Assembly (NCBI RefSeq): GCF_000477435.1
Contig: NC_022576.1
Span: 310,001-374,000, forward strand
DNA: 64,000 bases
Direction of reading: 5' to 3'
From: Candidatus Symbiobacter mobilis CR
GTDB taxonomy: Bacteria; Pseudomonadota; Gammaproteobacteria; Burkholderiales; Burkholderiaceae_C
How positions within the stretch are numbered: the stretch's first letter is position 1; each line of letters opens with the position of its first letter. Of the stretch, positions 26,330-34,582 are shown one piece after another. The translations under genes were made by a program, and so were the position numbers. The notes under the pieces are model-generated. The model ran no database searches, had not been told where the DNA came from, and was given only the letters and a program-made list of their open reading frames with translations.

Positions 26330-27766
26330 ATGAACCAGTGTTTTGACGTGATCGTGATCGGTGCAGGCCCAGGTGGTTACGTGGCTGCCATTCGCGCAGC
26401 GCAATTGGGCAAGTCGGTGGCCTGCATCGACGAAGGTACCCATGCAGCCGGTAGCCCGGCGCCTGGAGGTACCTGCACGAACGTGGGGTGCATACCGTCC
26501 AAGGCCTTGCTCCAGTCCAGCGAGCACTACGAACATGCGCTGCACCATTTTCGGGAGCATGGCATCACCGCCACGGGGGTGTCGATCGACGTCGCGGCCA
26601 TGATTGCCCGCAAGGACAAGGTCGTTCGCCAGAACAACGACGGCATCCTGTACCTCTTCAAGAAAAACAAGGTGCGGTTCTTCCATGGGCGTGGGTCGTT
26701 TGCAGGCAGCACCGAACAGGGATACCTAGTGCATGTCGATCCCTTGGGGAAGGAGGTCGGCCACGACATCGTTGGGGAGCATGTCATCGTTGCGACGGGT
26801 TCGCACCCTAGGGAGCTTTCCGGGGCGCCGTTCGACGAAACGGCGGTGCTCTCGAATACGGGGGCGCTGGCGTTGCGCAGCGTTCCACGCAGGCTGGGGG
26901 TGATCGGCGCCGGGGTCATCGGGTTGGAGCTGGGATCGGTGTGGCGCAGGCTGGGGGCGGAAGTCGTGCTGCTCGAAGGGCTGCCGACGTTCCTGGCTGC
27001 TGCGGATGCCCAGATTGCCGCAGAAGCCCGCAAAGCGTTCCAGCGCCAAGGGTTGCGTATCGAGCTGGGCGTCACCGTTCGCAGTGTGGAGCGAGAGGGC
27101 GAAGGCGTGCGCGTGGTGTATGCCGATGCGCAGGGGGTCGAGCAGTCGGTCGAGTTCGACAAACTCATCGTCTCGGTGGGGCGCGTTCCGCATACGGCTT
27201 CGCTGGGTGCCGATACCGTCGGTTTGGAAGTCGATGGGCGCGGTGCCGTCGTCGTCGATGAGGAATGCCGTACCAATCTGCCAAAGGTGTGGGCCATCGG
27301 CGACGTGGTGCGTGGCCCGATGCTGGCGCACAAGGCGGAGGAAGAGGCCGTTGCTGTGGCGGAGCGGATTGCAGGGCAGCACGGCCATGTGCGTTTCGAC
27401 ACGATTCCGTGGGTCATCTATACCAGCCCGGAAATCGCCTGGGTAGGCCGTACCGAGCAGCAATTGCAATCCGATGGGGTGCAGTACCGCAGTGGCGCTT
27501 TCCCGTTCCTTGCCAACGGGCGCGCCCGGGCACTCGGGGATACGACGGGCTTCGTCAAGGTACTTGCCGACGCGGATAGCGACGAGGTGTTGGGCGTCCA
27601 CCTGATCGGGCCGATGGCCAGCGAGCTGGTGGCCGAATGCGTGATGGCGATGGAGTTTCACGCCAGCAGCGAGGACATTGCCCGCATCTGCCATGCGCAT
27701 CCTTCGTTGAGCGAGGCCGTCAAGGAAGCTGCACTGGCTGTGGATCAGCGTTCGCTGAATTCCTGA
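26330..27766 (+). CDS. lpd: Dihydrolipoamide dehydrogenase (E3)
   Basis: E3 reoxidises the lipoyl group with FAD and NAD+. ATG 26330 gives 478 residues starting QCFDVIVIGAGPGGYVAAI, the FAD-binding fingerprint. The redox disulfide is in GGTCTNVGCIPSKALL, the NAD-binding GxGxxG is GVIGAGVIGLELGSVW, and the C-terminal catalytic His-Glu is in HAHPSLSEAVKEA. The open frame upstream of the ATG has no similarity. The gene completes the sucA-sucB-lpd set, so E3 is probably shared by that complex. Confidence 0.96.
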   Translation: MNQCFDVIVIGAGPGGYVAAIRAAQLGKSVACIDEGTHAAGSPAPGGTCTNVGCIPSKALLQSSEHYEHALHHFREHGITATGVSIDVAAMIARKDKVVRQNNDGILYLFKKNKVRFFHGRGSFAGSTEQGYLVHVDPLGKEVGHDIVGEHVIVATGSHPRELSGAPFDETAVLSNTGALALRSVPRRLGVIGAGVIGLELGSVWRRLGAEVVLLEGLPTFLAAADAQIAAEARKAFQRQGLRIELGVTVRSVEREGEGVRVVYADAQGVEQSVEFDKLIVSVGRVPHTASLGADTVGLEVDGRGAVVVDEECRTNLPKVWAIGDVVRGPMLAHKAEEEAVAVAERIAGQHGHVRFDTIPWVIYTSPEIAWVGRTEQQLQSDGVQYRSGAFPFLANGRARALGDTTGFVKVLADADSDEVLGVHLIGPMASELVAECVMAMEFHASSEDIARICHAHPSLSEAVKEAALAVDQRSLNS

Positions 27767-27812
27767 TCCCGAGCGCGTGCCGGTCTGGCCCAGCATGGTG
27801 TAGCGGCACGGT

Positions 27813-28931
27813 ATGGGAATGCCAGGGAGCGTGCATCGGGTCTACGAAGCCGAGTTGCACAAAAAGGGCTATGCCCCCGACGCCGCGCAGTTGCGCGCGG
27901 TGCAAGTGCTAGACCACTGCGCGCAGGAATGGGCGGTGTACCTGCATAAGCGTTCCAACGTGCTACGCAAGTGGATCCACCGCCCTGCCGTTCCCCATGG
28001 GGTGTATTTGCACGGCGGTGTAGGGCGGGGCAAGAGCTTTCTGATGGATTGCTTTTACTGTGCCGTACCAGTGCGGCGCAAAACCCGCTTGCATTTCCAC
28101 GAATTCATGCGCGAGGTACACCGCGAGCTTTTTGCGCTCAAAGGGTACGCCAACCCGCTGGCCGTGTTGGCCAAGCATGTGGCATCGCGGTACCGGTTGA
28201 TCTGCTTTGACGAGTTTCACATCTCGGACATCACCGATGCGATGGTGCTCTATCGCTTGCTACAAGCGCTCTTTGCGCAGGGAGTCGGGGTTGTTGCGAC
28301 GTCCAACTACCACCCCGATGCGCTGTACCCCAACGGGCTGAATCGCGAGCGGTTGTTGCCAGCGATTGCCATGCTCAAGGAACGCATGACGGTGCTGGAT
28401 GTGGACGCTGGCATTGATTACCGGGCACGGGCATTTGCCGGAGTGCGCACGTTCCTGACCCCGCTGGGGCCCGAGACGGCGCGGGCGATGGAGCACACCT
28501 TTGCGTTGCTTGCCGAGGTGCAGGACGAAGACCCCGTGCTCCATATCGAATCCAGAAAAGTCCGTGCCTTGCGGAGGGCGGGTGGGGTGGTCTGGTTCGA
28601 TTTCGCCACCTTGTGTGGGGGCGCGCGGTCACAGATCGACTACCTCGAACTGGCCTCGCGCTTTCACACCGTGCTGCTCAGCGACGTTCCCCGGTTGACG
28701 AAGCCGATGTCCTCGCAAGCGCGGCGCCTGCTGTGGCTGGTCGATGTGCTGTACGACCGCCGGGTCAAGCTGATTTTGTCGAGCGCTGTACCGATTGAGG
28801 AGCTGTGTGCCGAGGGCATCGATATGGTGGAGTTCCAGCGCACGATCTCGCGTCTGTGGGAGATGCAAACCCCCGCATTCCTTGCCGCAGAGCGTAGGGA
28901 AGTGGATACCTCGCTCACCGCACGGGCGTGA
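27813..28931 (+). CDS. zapE: Cell division ATPase ZapE (AFG1-like)
   Basis: A P-loop ATPase of the AFG1/ZapE family that associates with the divisome and destabilises FtsZ polymers in E. coli. Walker A is HGGVGRGKS and Walker B ICFDEFHISDI, followed by sensor motifs VVATSNYHPDALYPNGL. The C-terminal region has the family's SQARRLLWLVDVLYDR. The size of 372 residues is right. It follows lpd by 46 bases, as in related betaproteobacteria, and shares a GTGA overlap with thiL. Confidence 0.93.
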   Translation: MGMPGSVHRVYEAELHKKGYAPDAAQLRAVQVLDHCAQEWAVYLHKRSNVLRKWIHRPAVPHGVYLHGGVGRGKSFLMDCFYCAVPVRRKTRLHFHEFMREVHRELFALKGYANPLAVLAKHVASRYRLICFDEFHISDITDAMVLYRLLQALFAQGVGVVATSNYHPDALYPNGLNRERLLPAIAMLKERMTVLDVDAGIDYRARAFAGVRTFLTPLGPETARAMEHTFALLAEVQDEDPVLHIESRKVRALRRAGGVVWFDFATLCGGARSQIDYLELASRFHTVLLSDVPRLTKPMSSQARRLLWLVDVLYDRRVKLILSSAVPIEELCAEGIDMVEFQRTISRLWEMQTPAFLAAERREVDTSLTARA

Positions 28932-29932
28932 AAGGCGTGACCCGCTGCCCGGCACTGGGTGAATTCGGATTGATCGAGCGGTATTTCCGCCGTCCCGTGC
29001 GTCGTGCTGCGCTGGGGGGTGGGGACGACTGCGCCTTGTTGCGTCCACGCGCAGGGTATGAGCTGGCTGTATCGAGCGACATGCTTGTCGCAGGCCGACA
29101 TTTTTTTGACGATGTGGACCCTTTTCGGCTGGGGCACAAAGCCTTGGCCGTGAACCTCAGCGACTTGGCCGCGTGTGGTGCGCAGCCCTTGGCGTTTACG
29201 TTGGCGATTGCCCTGCCTGAAGCGCGGGAAGCCTGGCTGGCCCCCCTGGCTGACGGGATCGCGGCATTGGCGGATGCGACCGATTGCGATTGGATCGGCG
29301 GCGATACGACCAAGGGTCCCTTGAACCTTTGCGTCACCGTCTTCGGGGACATCCCGCTGGCGGAGGGCTGTTCCCAAGCGTTGCTGCGCAGTGGCGCACG
29401 GGCCGGGGATACGGTGTACGTCAGCGGAACCCTGGGCGATGCCCGATTGGCGCTCGAAGCCTTGCAAGGCAAGCGGGAACTGCCTGCGCAGGTGTTGCGC
29501 TGGGCGCGGGATCGGCTGGAAATGCCACCCCCGCGTGGCCTTGGGCGTGGCATTGCGTGGCGTTGCGACTGCGGCCATCGATCTGAGCGACGGATTGGTC
29601 GGCGATCTGGGCCACATCCTGGCGGCATCGGGGTCGGGGCGGTGATCGATGTCGATGCCGTTGCTGCGCGGGTAGGCATTCGCACGGTATTCCCGGAATG
29701 GGTACAGCCCCTATTGCAGTGGCGCGAATGGGCGCTCAGCGGTGGGGACGATTACGAGCTGCTATTCACCGCTCCACCAGCGTGTGCGGCATCGGTGACG
29801 CAAGCGGCTGCAGTGGCACAAACCCCGGTCTTCCCGATTGGGCGGATCGAAGCGGAACCGGGAGTGCGGTGGGTCGATAGCGACGGAAGGGCCGTCCTGC
29901 ATCACCATGATTCGTACGATCATTTTGCGTGA
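28928..29932 (+). CDS. thiL: Thiamine-monophosphate kinase with two compensating frameshifts
   Basis: ThiL phosphorylates thiamine monophosphate to the diphosphate cofactor. The ends fit the family: GEFGLIERYF, then GGGDDCALL (Mg/ATP site), VSSDMLVAGRHFF, DWIGGDTT, and near the C-terminus SGGDDYELLF. Between about 29533 and 29640 the open frame is wrong. The expected VALGVALRGVATAAIDLSDG, then LVGDLGHILAASG, lies one frame over. One extra C in the five-C run at 29528-29532 and one missing G in the run at 29636-29639 would explain this. As written, the protein lacks the IDLSDG motif. Homopolymer sequencing error is likely; a real inactivated gene is possible. The GTG start overlaps the zapE stop. 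Confidence 0.85.
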   Translation: MKGVTRCPALGEFGLIERYFRRPVRRAALGGGDDCALLRPRAGYELAVSSDMLVAGRHFFDDVDPFRLGHKALAVNLSDLAACGAQPLAFTLAIALPEAREAWLAPLADGIAALADATDCDWIGGDTTKGPLNLCVTVFGDIPLAEGCSQALLRSGARAGDTVYVSGTLGDARLALEALQGKRELPAQVLRWARDRLEMPPPRGLGRGIAWRCDCGHRSERRIGRRSGPHPGGIGVGAVIDVDAVAARVGIRTVFPEWVQPLLQWREWALSGGDDYELLFTAPPACAASVTQAAAVAQTPVFPIGRIEAEPGVRWVDSDGRAVLHHHDSYDHFA

Positions 29933-29943
29933 GTCGCAGACGG

Positions 29944-29963
29944 CGTTAGGTATCGTTAGGTAT
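29944..29963. repeat. 10-bp tandem duplication at the end of trmJ
   Basis: GTTAGGTATC occurs twice in a row. One copy holds the trmJ stop codon (TTA on this strand, 29956-29958), so the duplication repeats the last codons and stop just downstream of the gene. Confidence 0.8.
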
Positions 29964-30708
29964 CGTGTGTGTTGCGCAGGATGGATCGGGCGATGCCGCG
30001 CAGGATGTGGATTTCCTCTTGGGTAGGCCGTGCGCGCAACATCAGGCGGCGTAGTCGGTGCAGCAATTTTTTGGGCGCGCGGGGGTCGAAAAAGCCCACT
30101 GCGCACAACGCTTGCAACCAATGCCCCAGCATTGCTTCGACTTGCGCGGCGTCGGCCATCTGGGCCGGGGGGAGGGCGGTGGTGATCGGAAAGGCACCCA
30201 GCGCCATCCGCCATTCGTAAGCGATGACCTGTACCGCAGCGCCCAGGTTGAGCGAAGCGCAATCCGGGTCGCTGGGAATTTGCAAGCAGGCGTGGCAGCG
30301 GTATACATCCTCGTTGCGCATGCCAAATCGTTCCGGGCCGAATAGCAGGGCGATTTTTGCCGGGGGGGCTGTTCGGGGGGGGGCATCCATCATGCACCCA
30401 CGCAATAGTTCCTCGAAATGCGCTCTCGGGGTCAGCGTGTGCGGGCCGAAATCGCGCGGGGTCATTGCAGTGGCGCAAAGGTGGTCGATACCGTCCAGGG
30501 CATCGTCAAGCCGATCGACGATCCGCGCCGATTCCAGTACGGCCCAGGCCGCGCCGGCTCGTTCGATAGCCTCGGCGCGACGCAATACGTCGGGCCATCG
30601 GGGACGAACGAGCACCAAGTCATCGAAGCCCATGGTTCGGATGGCCCGGGCGCAGGCGCCGACATTCCCCGCATGGCTGGGTTCGATGAGGATGAATCGG
30701 GTATGCAT
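29956..30708 (-). CDS. trmJ: tRNA (cytidine/uridine-32-2'-O)-methyltransferase
   Basis: TrmJ is a SPOUT (trefoil-knot) methyltransferase that modifies the ribose at position 32 of tRNA anticodon loops. ATG 30708 gives 250 residues beginning HTRFILIEPSHAGNVGACAR, with the family motif NVGxxARA. The knot motifs KIALLFGPERFGMRNEDV and IPSDPDCASLNLGAAVQVI are clear. A C-terminal helical extension has RRLMLRARPTQEEIHILRGI. The frame is open upstream but without similarity. It converges on thiL and is divergent from suhB. Confidence 0.93.
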   Translation of the reverse strand: MHTRFILIEPSHAGNVGACARAIRTMGFDDLVLVRPRWPDVLRRAEAIERAGAAWAVLESARIVDRLDDALDGIDHLCATAMTPRDFGPHTLTPRAHFEELLRGCMMDAPPRTAPPAKIALLFGPERFGMRNEDVYRCHACLQIPSDPDCASLNLGAAVQVIAYEWRMALGAFPITTALPPAQMADAAQVEAMLGHWLQALCAVGFFDPRAPKKLLHRLRRLMLRARPTQEEIHILRGIARSILRNTHDT

Positions 30709-30851
30709 GGTCGGTCGATAGAATCCGCCCCTTTGCGCGGACGGCCCCGGTGTGCCGCAGGTTCCCAGAGGAATCCGGTGGGCATCATGCCCTGCTGCGA
30801 TGCGCCGTGGGGCACTGTACCCGGGCGCTGCGCCCTCTCCATTCACCGAAC

Positions 30852-31895
30852 ATGGCTACCTCGACTTTGCATCCCATGGCCAGCGTTGCCATCAAGGCAG
30901 CCCGTGCTGCGGGGGACACCATCCACCGTGCAGCGCCCAATGTCGAGTCCATCCGGGTCTCGCAAAAGCAGGGCAACGATTTCGTCACCGAAGTCGATCA
31001 GGCTGCGGAGCAATTGATCATCGACATCTTGCTCGATGCCTACCCCGCGCACGGCATCTGGGCGGAAGAGTCAGGGCGTGAGCGCGGCAACCCTGATGCG
31101 ACCTCCGTCTGGATCATCGACCCGCTCGATGGCACGATGAATTTCCTCCATGGCCTGCCTGTCTACTGCGTGAGCATCGCATTGCTCGTGCGGCAGCGCG
31201 TGGAACTGGGGGTGATTTACGACCCCACGCGCAACGACCTTTTCATCGCGGCAAGGGGTCGGGGCGCTTTCAAAAACCAGCAGCGCTTGCGGGTATCGAA
31301 GCGCACGCACCTCAAAACGTGCCTGTTGTCCACAGGGTTCCCATTTCGGCCCGGCGACGACGTGCCCACGTACTTGCGGATGATGGGCGACATGATCGTG
31401 CGTTCCTCCGGGATGCGCAGGCTGGGTTCTGCGGCGCTGGATCTGGCGTATGTCGCTGCCGGGTACACCGACGGATTTTTCGAGAAAGGGCTGCAATCCT
31501 GGGATGTTGCCGCTGGTTCGCTGTTGGTGCAGGAAGCCGGTGGTTTGGTGGGGAATTTTTCCGGAGATGCGGCATTCCTCGAACAACGGGAGTGTGTCGC
31601 GGCCAGCCCGCGCATTTATGCGCAAATGGTGGCCGTGCTGCGCTCGTACAGCGCTGTGGGCAAACAGCCTGTAGCGTCTGGGGAACCACGACCATCCATG
31701 GAAGCATCCTCCCTCGCACCCTTGCTGCCAGCATCCGTACCCACGGCTCCCTTGGCTACGGAAACCACCACTGCGGAAACCTTGCCTGCCGAATCCTCCT
31801 CGGCACAACCATCGTCTGCGGCACCGGCTGTGGAGCATGGGGTGCCGCAGCCTGGCATCGACACTCCGCCTGCCGTGCGGGATGCGCCCTGGTAG
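30852..31895 (+). CDS. suhB: Inositol-1-monophosphatase family protein SuhB with long C-terminal tail
   Basis: A Mg-dependent phosphatase of the IMPase family; SuhB also acts in Nus-factor-dependent rRNA transcription. Metal ligands are in WAEESG and IDPLDGTMNFLHG, with SWDVAAGSLLVQEAGG near the end of the fold. The catalytic domain takes about residues 1-265. It is followed by roughly 80 residues rich in Pro, Ser, Thr and Ala, which most family members lack and which are likely disordered. ATG 30852 is well placed for the family. trmJ-suhB divergence is the usual betaproteobacterial layout. Confidence 0.92.
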   Translation: MATSTLHPMASVAIKAARAAGDTIHRAAPNVESIRVSQKQGNDFVTEVDQAAEQLIIDILLDAYPAHGIWAEESGRERGNPDATSVWIIDPLDGTMNFLHGLPVYCVSIALLVRQRVELGVIYDPTRNDLFIAARGRGAFKNQQRLRVSKRTHLKTCLLSTGFPFRPGDDVPTYLRMMGDMIVRSSGMRRLGSAALDLAYVAAGYTDGFFEKGLQSWDVAAGSLLVQEAGGLVGNFSGDAAFLEQRECVAASPRIYAQMVAVLRSYSAVGKQPVASGEPRPSMEASSLAPLLPASVPTAPLATETTTAETLPAESSSAQPSSAAPAVEHGVPQPGIDTPPAVRDAPW

Positions 31896-31988
31896 CCCAA
31901 TCGGTGCAAGCCCCGGCCCTGGCACCTCTGCGTGGGAGCGTACAGGCAGGGCGAGGCAAGCCCTCGTATCCGGGAAGGATGGGAAGGC

Positions 31989-32768
31989 ATGACTTGGTTC
32001 TCACAAATCCGCGCGGACGTTCGCTGCATTCTGGAGCGGGACCCCGCTGCGCGTAGCGCGTGGGAGGTGCTGACGTGCTATCCCGGACTGCATGCCGTCG
32101 TTTTGCATCGGCTGGCCCATGCATGCTGGGTACGCGGGTTGTGCTGGCTGGGGCGGTTCATCTCGCACTGCACGCGGTTTTTGACCGGGATCGAAATCCA
32201 TCCTGGGGCGACCGTCGGGAATCGTGTGTTCTTCGACCATGCGATGGGGGTGGTCGTTGGGGAAACTGCGGTGATCGGCGACGACTGCACGATCTACCAG
32301 GGGGTAACGCTGGGCGGTACCTCGCTCTACAAGGGTACGAAACGGCACCCTACCTTGGGGCGGGGCGTCATCGTCGGAGCGGGTGCGCAGGTCCTTGGGG
32401 GGTTTGCGGTCGGGGACGGCGCCAAGATCGGTTCCAACGCCGTGGTGACGAAGCCGGTTCCAGCCGGGGCCACTGCGGTGGGCAACCCTGCGCGGATCAT
32501 CTTGGCAGAGCAGGACGCGCGACGGGAGGAAGCAGCGGCCAAGATGGGCTTTTCCGCCTACGGGGTGACCAAGGGTGACGATCCCTGGGCACGCGCCATG
32601 CAGGGGCTCATCGACAACGCCTGTGGACATGAGCACCAGATTGCGATGCTCTGGAAAGCGGTGGAAGCCCTCCAAAGTCTGGCTGATCGGAACAGTTGCG
32701 TACCTAGCGATGCGACGTTGCAAGAGCACCAAGACATCGAGCGTCTGGGCCGGTTTCTTTCTGAATAA
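31989..32768 (+). CDS. cysE: Serine O-acetyltransferase
   Basis: CysE acetylates L-serine to O-acetylserine, the first step of cysteine synthesis. An N-terminal helical part ([20 protein letters not shown]) leads to a left-handed beta helix of hexapeptide repeats with [28 protein letters not shown] in overlapping pieces, then the acyl-CoA loop TLGGT and a C-terminal helix region. The length of 259 residues includes a longer tail than the short plant-type forms. ATG 31989 has GGAAGG upstream. Confidence 0.94.
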   Translation: MTWFSQIRADVRCILERDPAARSAWEVLTCYPGLHAVVLHRLAHACWVRGLCWLGRFISHCTRFLTGIEIHPGATVGNRVFFDHAMGVVVGETAVIGDDCTIYQGVTLGGTSLYKGTKRHPTLGRGVIVGAGAQVLGGFAVGDGAKIGSNAVVTKPVPAGATAVGNPARIILAEQDARREEAAAKMGFSAYGVTKGDDPWARAMQGLIDNACGHEHQIAMLWKAVEALQSLADRNSCVPSDATLQEHQDIERLGRFLSE

Positions 32769-32789
32769 CTGCTGCGTGATCTGTGCCTC

Positions 32790-32818
32790 TTGTCGTTTGT
32801 TCGATGCGGGCGCATTAT
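32790..32818 (+). promoter_or_regulatory. Predicted sigma-70-type promoter of rpoH
   Basis: TTGTCG at 32790-32795 and CATTAT at 32813-32818 are separated by exactly 17 bases and match four of six consensus positions each. The -10 box abuts the CIRCE operator, so bound HrcA would cover the start site. Confidence 0.55.
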
Positions 32819-32844
32819 TAGCACTCTACTCGACAGAGTGCTAA
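32818..32844 (+). promoter_or_regulatory. CIRCE operator (HrcA binding site) upstream of rpoH
   Basis: TTAGCACTC, nine bases, GAGTGCTAA: a perfect copy of the CIRCE inverted repeat with the canonical 9-base spacer. It lies 41 bases before the rpoH ATG and overlaps the predicted -10 region and start site. This implies repression of the heat-shock sigma factor gene by HrcA. Confidence 0.95.
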
Positions 32845-32885
32845 TATCGACGGAGTTGTTATGGGGAGTACTTGGAGGTATTGCC

Positions 32886-33824
32886 ATGTCTGATTGCCTA
32901 ACCATGTCTAACACTGCCATTGCGCTGAAAAATCCGTGGTTTGTCGTCCCTGCGCTCGGCAATCTGGATGCGTATATTGCAGCGGTTCACCGCATTCCGA
33001 TGTTGAGTCTGGAAGAAGAGCAAAGCCTGGCACGGCGGTTCCGGGAACATAACGATCTCGAAGCTGCGGGGAAGCTCGTGCTTTCGCACTTGCGGCTCGT
33101 GGTGTCTGTGGCGCGCCAGTACCTGGGGTATGGGCTACCCCATGCCGACTTGATCCAGGAAGGCAATGTCGGGCTGATGAAGGCAGTCAAGCGCTTCGAC
33201 CCTGCACAGGGGGTGCGTCTCGTCAGCTACGCCTTGCATTGGATCAAGGCCGAAATTCATGACTACGTTCTGCGCAACTGGCGTATGGTGCGCGTGGCGA
33301 CGACGAAAGCACAACGCAAGCTGTTCTTCAATCTGCGCTCGCTCAAGCAACGCCTCAAGGGGCAGGAGATGCAGGATGGCGGGGAGTTTCGGGACGCTCT
33401 CGACGAGCGGCAAATCGATGCCATGGCATCGGAATTGCAGGTAAAGCGGGAAGATGTCATCGAGATGGAAGCGCGCATGTCCGCCAGCGATGTCGTGCTG
33501 GAAAGCACGCCCACCACCGATGGGGACGAGCTGTCCGGGCCTATCGCCTATCTGCACGATCCGCAGCAGGAGCCGACGGCCATCCTCGAAGCACGCCAGC
33601 GCGATGCTCTTGCCGGGGGTGGGCTGCGCATGGCGCTCGATACCCTGGATCCCCGTAGCCGCCACATCGTCGAAGAGCGTTGGCTCCAATGCGACGACTC
33701 CGGTGCCGGGGGAATGACCCTGCACGAGTTGGCTCGTATCTACGGGGTCAGTGCAGAGCGTATCCGGCAGATCGAAGTCGCTGCGATGAAAAAGATGCGC
33801 ATGGTGCTGGCGCGGTTCGTCTAA
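32886..33824 (+). CDS. rpoH: RNA polymerase heat-shock sigma factor (sigma-32)
   Basis: RpoH directs transcription of chaperone and protease genes. The RpoH box is visible as AQRKLFFNLRSLKQRL, which separates this from other sigma-70-family factors. Region 2 includes LRLVVSVARQYLGYGLPHADLIQEGNVGLM in consecutive pieces, and region 4 ends with the helix-turn-helix TLHELARIYGVSAERIRQIE. ATG 32886 has GGAGG seven bases upstream and gives 312 residues; a second ATG at 32904 is possible. A perfect CIRCE operator lies upstream and a long hairpin follows. Confidence 0.96.
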   Translation: MSDCLTMSNTAIALKNPWFVVPALGNLDAYIAAVHRIPMLSLEEEQSLARRFREHNDLEAAGKLVLSHLRLVVSVARQYLGYGLPHADLIQEGNVGLMKAVKRFDPAQGVRLVSYALHWIKAEIHDYVLRNWRMVRVATTKAQRKLFFNLRSLKQRLKGQEMQDGGEFRDALDERQIDAMASELQVKREDVIEMEARMSASDVVLESTPTTDGDELSGPIAYLHDPQQEPTAILEARQRDALAGGGLRMALDTLDPRSRHIVEERWLQCDDSGAGGMTLHELARIYGVSAERIRQIEVAAMKKMRMVLARFV

Positions 33825-33871
33825 CTGCCATGACTTTGTGAAGACTTCCTGGATCATGAAAGTCATGGCAG
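33825..33871 (+). terminator. Long hairpin directly after rpoH
   Basis: A perfect 13-bp inverted repeat, CTGCCATGACTTT and AAAGTCATGGCAG, with a 21-base loop starts at the rpoH stop codon. There is no clear T tract after it, so it may act as a weak terminator or mRNA-stabilising hairpin. Its right arm is also the edge of the REP-like repeat copy 2. Confidence 0.5.
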
Positions 33872-33938
33872 TGTCCCTCACCCCCCGCCCCTCTCCCGCT
33901 GGGCGAGGGGAGCGTCGAGAAGCCGCTTCGCGACTTTC
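33858..33938 (+). repeat. REP-like intergenic repeat, copy 2
   Basis: An imperfect reverse-complement counterpart of 6686-6766. In this orientation it reads GAAAGTCATGGCAGT, CCCTCACC, a C/T-rich core with TCCCGCTGGGCGA, and AGCCGCTTCGCGACTTT. It lies between two convergent genes, rpoH and rfaE2. By eye about four fifths of positions agree between the copies. Confidence 0.8.
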
Positions 33939-33966
33939 ACATTAAAGGGCTGTGCTGCCGACTGTG

Positions 33967-34491
33967 CTATCCCTGCGTGGCAGCACGGATGCGTTGCACC
34001 AGGGTGGTCGTCGAATAGCCGGTGACGAAGGGGACGGTCAGTGCCGTCCCACCCCAACTGCGTACCAGTGGGGTTTCCGGAAGGGTTTCGACATCGTAGT
34101 CTCCCCCCTTGACGTAGATTTCCGGTCGAACCAGTTCCAACAGGGCCAGCGGGGTGTCTTCGTCGAACCACGTCACCAGATCGGTGCTGGCTAGTGCTGC
34201 AATCACCTCGGCACGGTCGCGTTCCGCGTGCAGTGGGCGGTCTGCGCCCTTGCCCAGACGACGGACGGATGCATCCGTGTTGAGGGCCACGAGCAGACTT
34301 TGCCCTAGCGAGTGGGCCTGGGCAAGATATTGCACATGCCCCCGGTGCAGGATGTCGAAAACGCCGTTGGTGAATACCAGTGGGCGCGCAAGCCGTGGTA
34401 AGCGGATGGGCAAGGTATCCCGTGTGCAGAGTTTGTCCAGGTAATCGGGAGTGGTGGCTGGGGATGGGCAGAAAAAGGGGAGTTCACGCAT
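33967..34491 (-). CDS. rfaE2: D-glycero-beta-D-manno-heptose 1-phosphate adenylyltransferase
   Basis: This is the stand-alone adenylyltransferase half of the HldE pathway, making ADP-heptose for the LPS core; WaaC, encoded at 2855, uses the product. The nucleotidyltransferase signature VFTNGVFDILHRGHVQYL holds HRGH, and NTDASVRRLGKG and VKGGDYDVETL are family motifs. At 174 residues it corresponds to HldE's C-terminal domain only; the kinase half (rfaE1/hldA) is not in this window. It is divergent from the HD-domain gene. Confidence 0.93.
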   Translation of the reverse strand: MRELPFFCPSPATTPDYLDKLCTRDTLPIRLPRLARPLVFTNGVFDILHRGHVQYLAQAHSLGQSLLVALNTDASVRRLGKGADRPLHAERDRAEVIAALASTDLVTWFDEDTPLALLELVRPEIYVKGGDYDVETLPETPLVRSWGGTALTVPFVTGYSTTTLVQRIRAATQG

Positions 34492-34582
34492 GGTTATTCA
34501 TGTGGGCGGTACGAATCCGGTCGTTTATGCTTCCCATGTTGCCGTCCGAATGTAGCGGGCTTACCCAGGGGGCGACATCAGC

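Noticed and set aside
33952..33986. GTGCTGCC / GGCAGCAC inverted repeat at the end of rfaE2, considered as its terminator
   Set aside because: The stem is 8 bp with a 19-base loop, partly coding, and has no clear T tract; evidence too weak.
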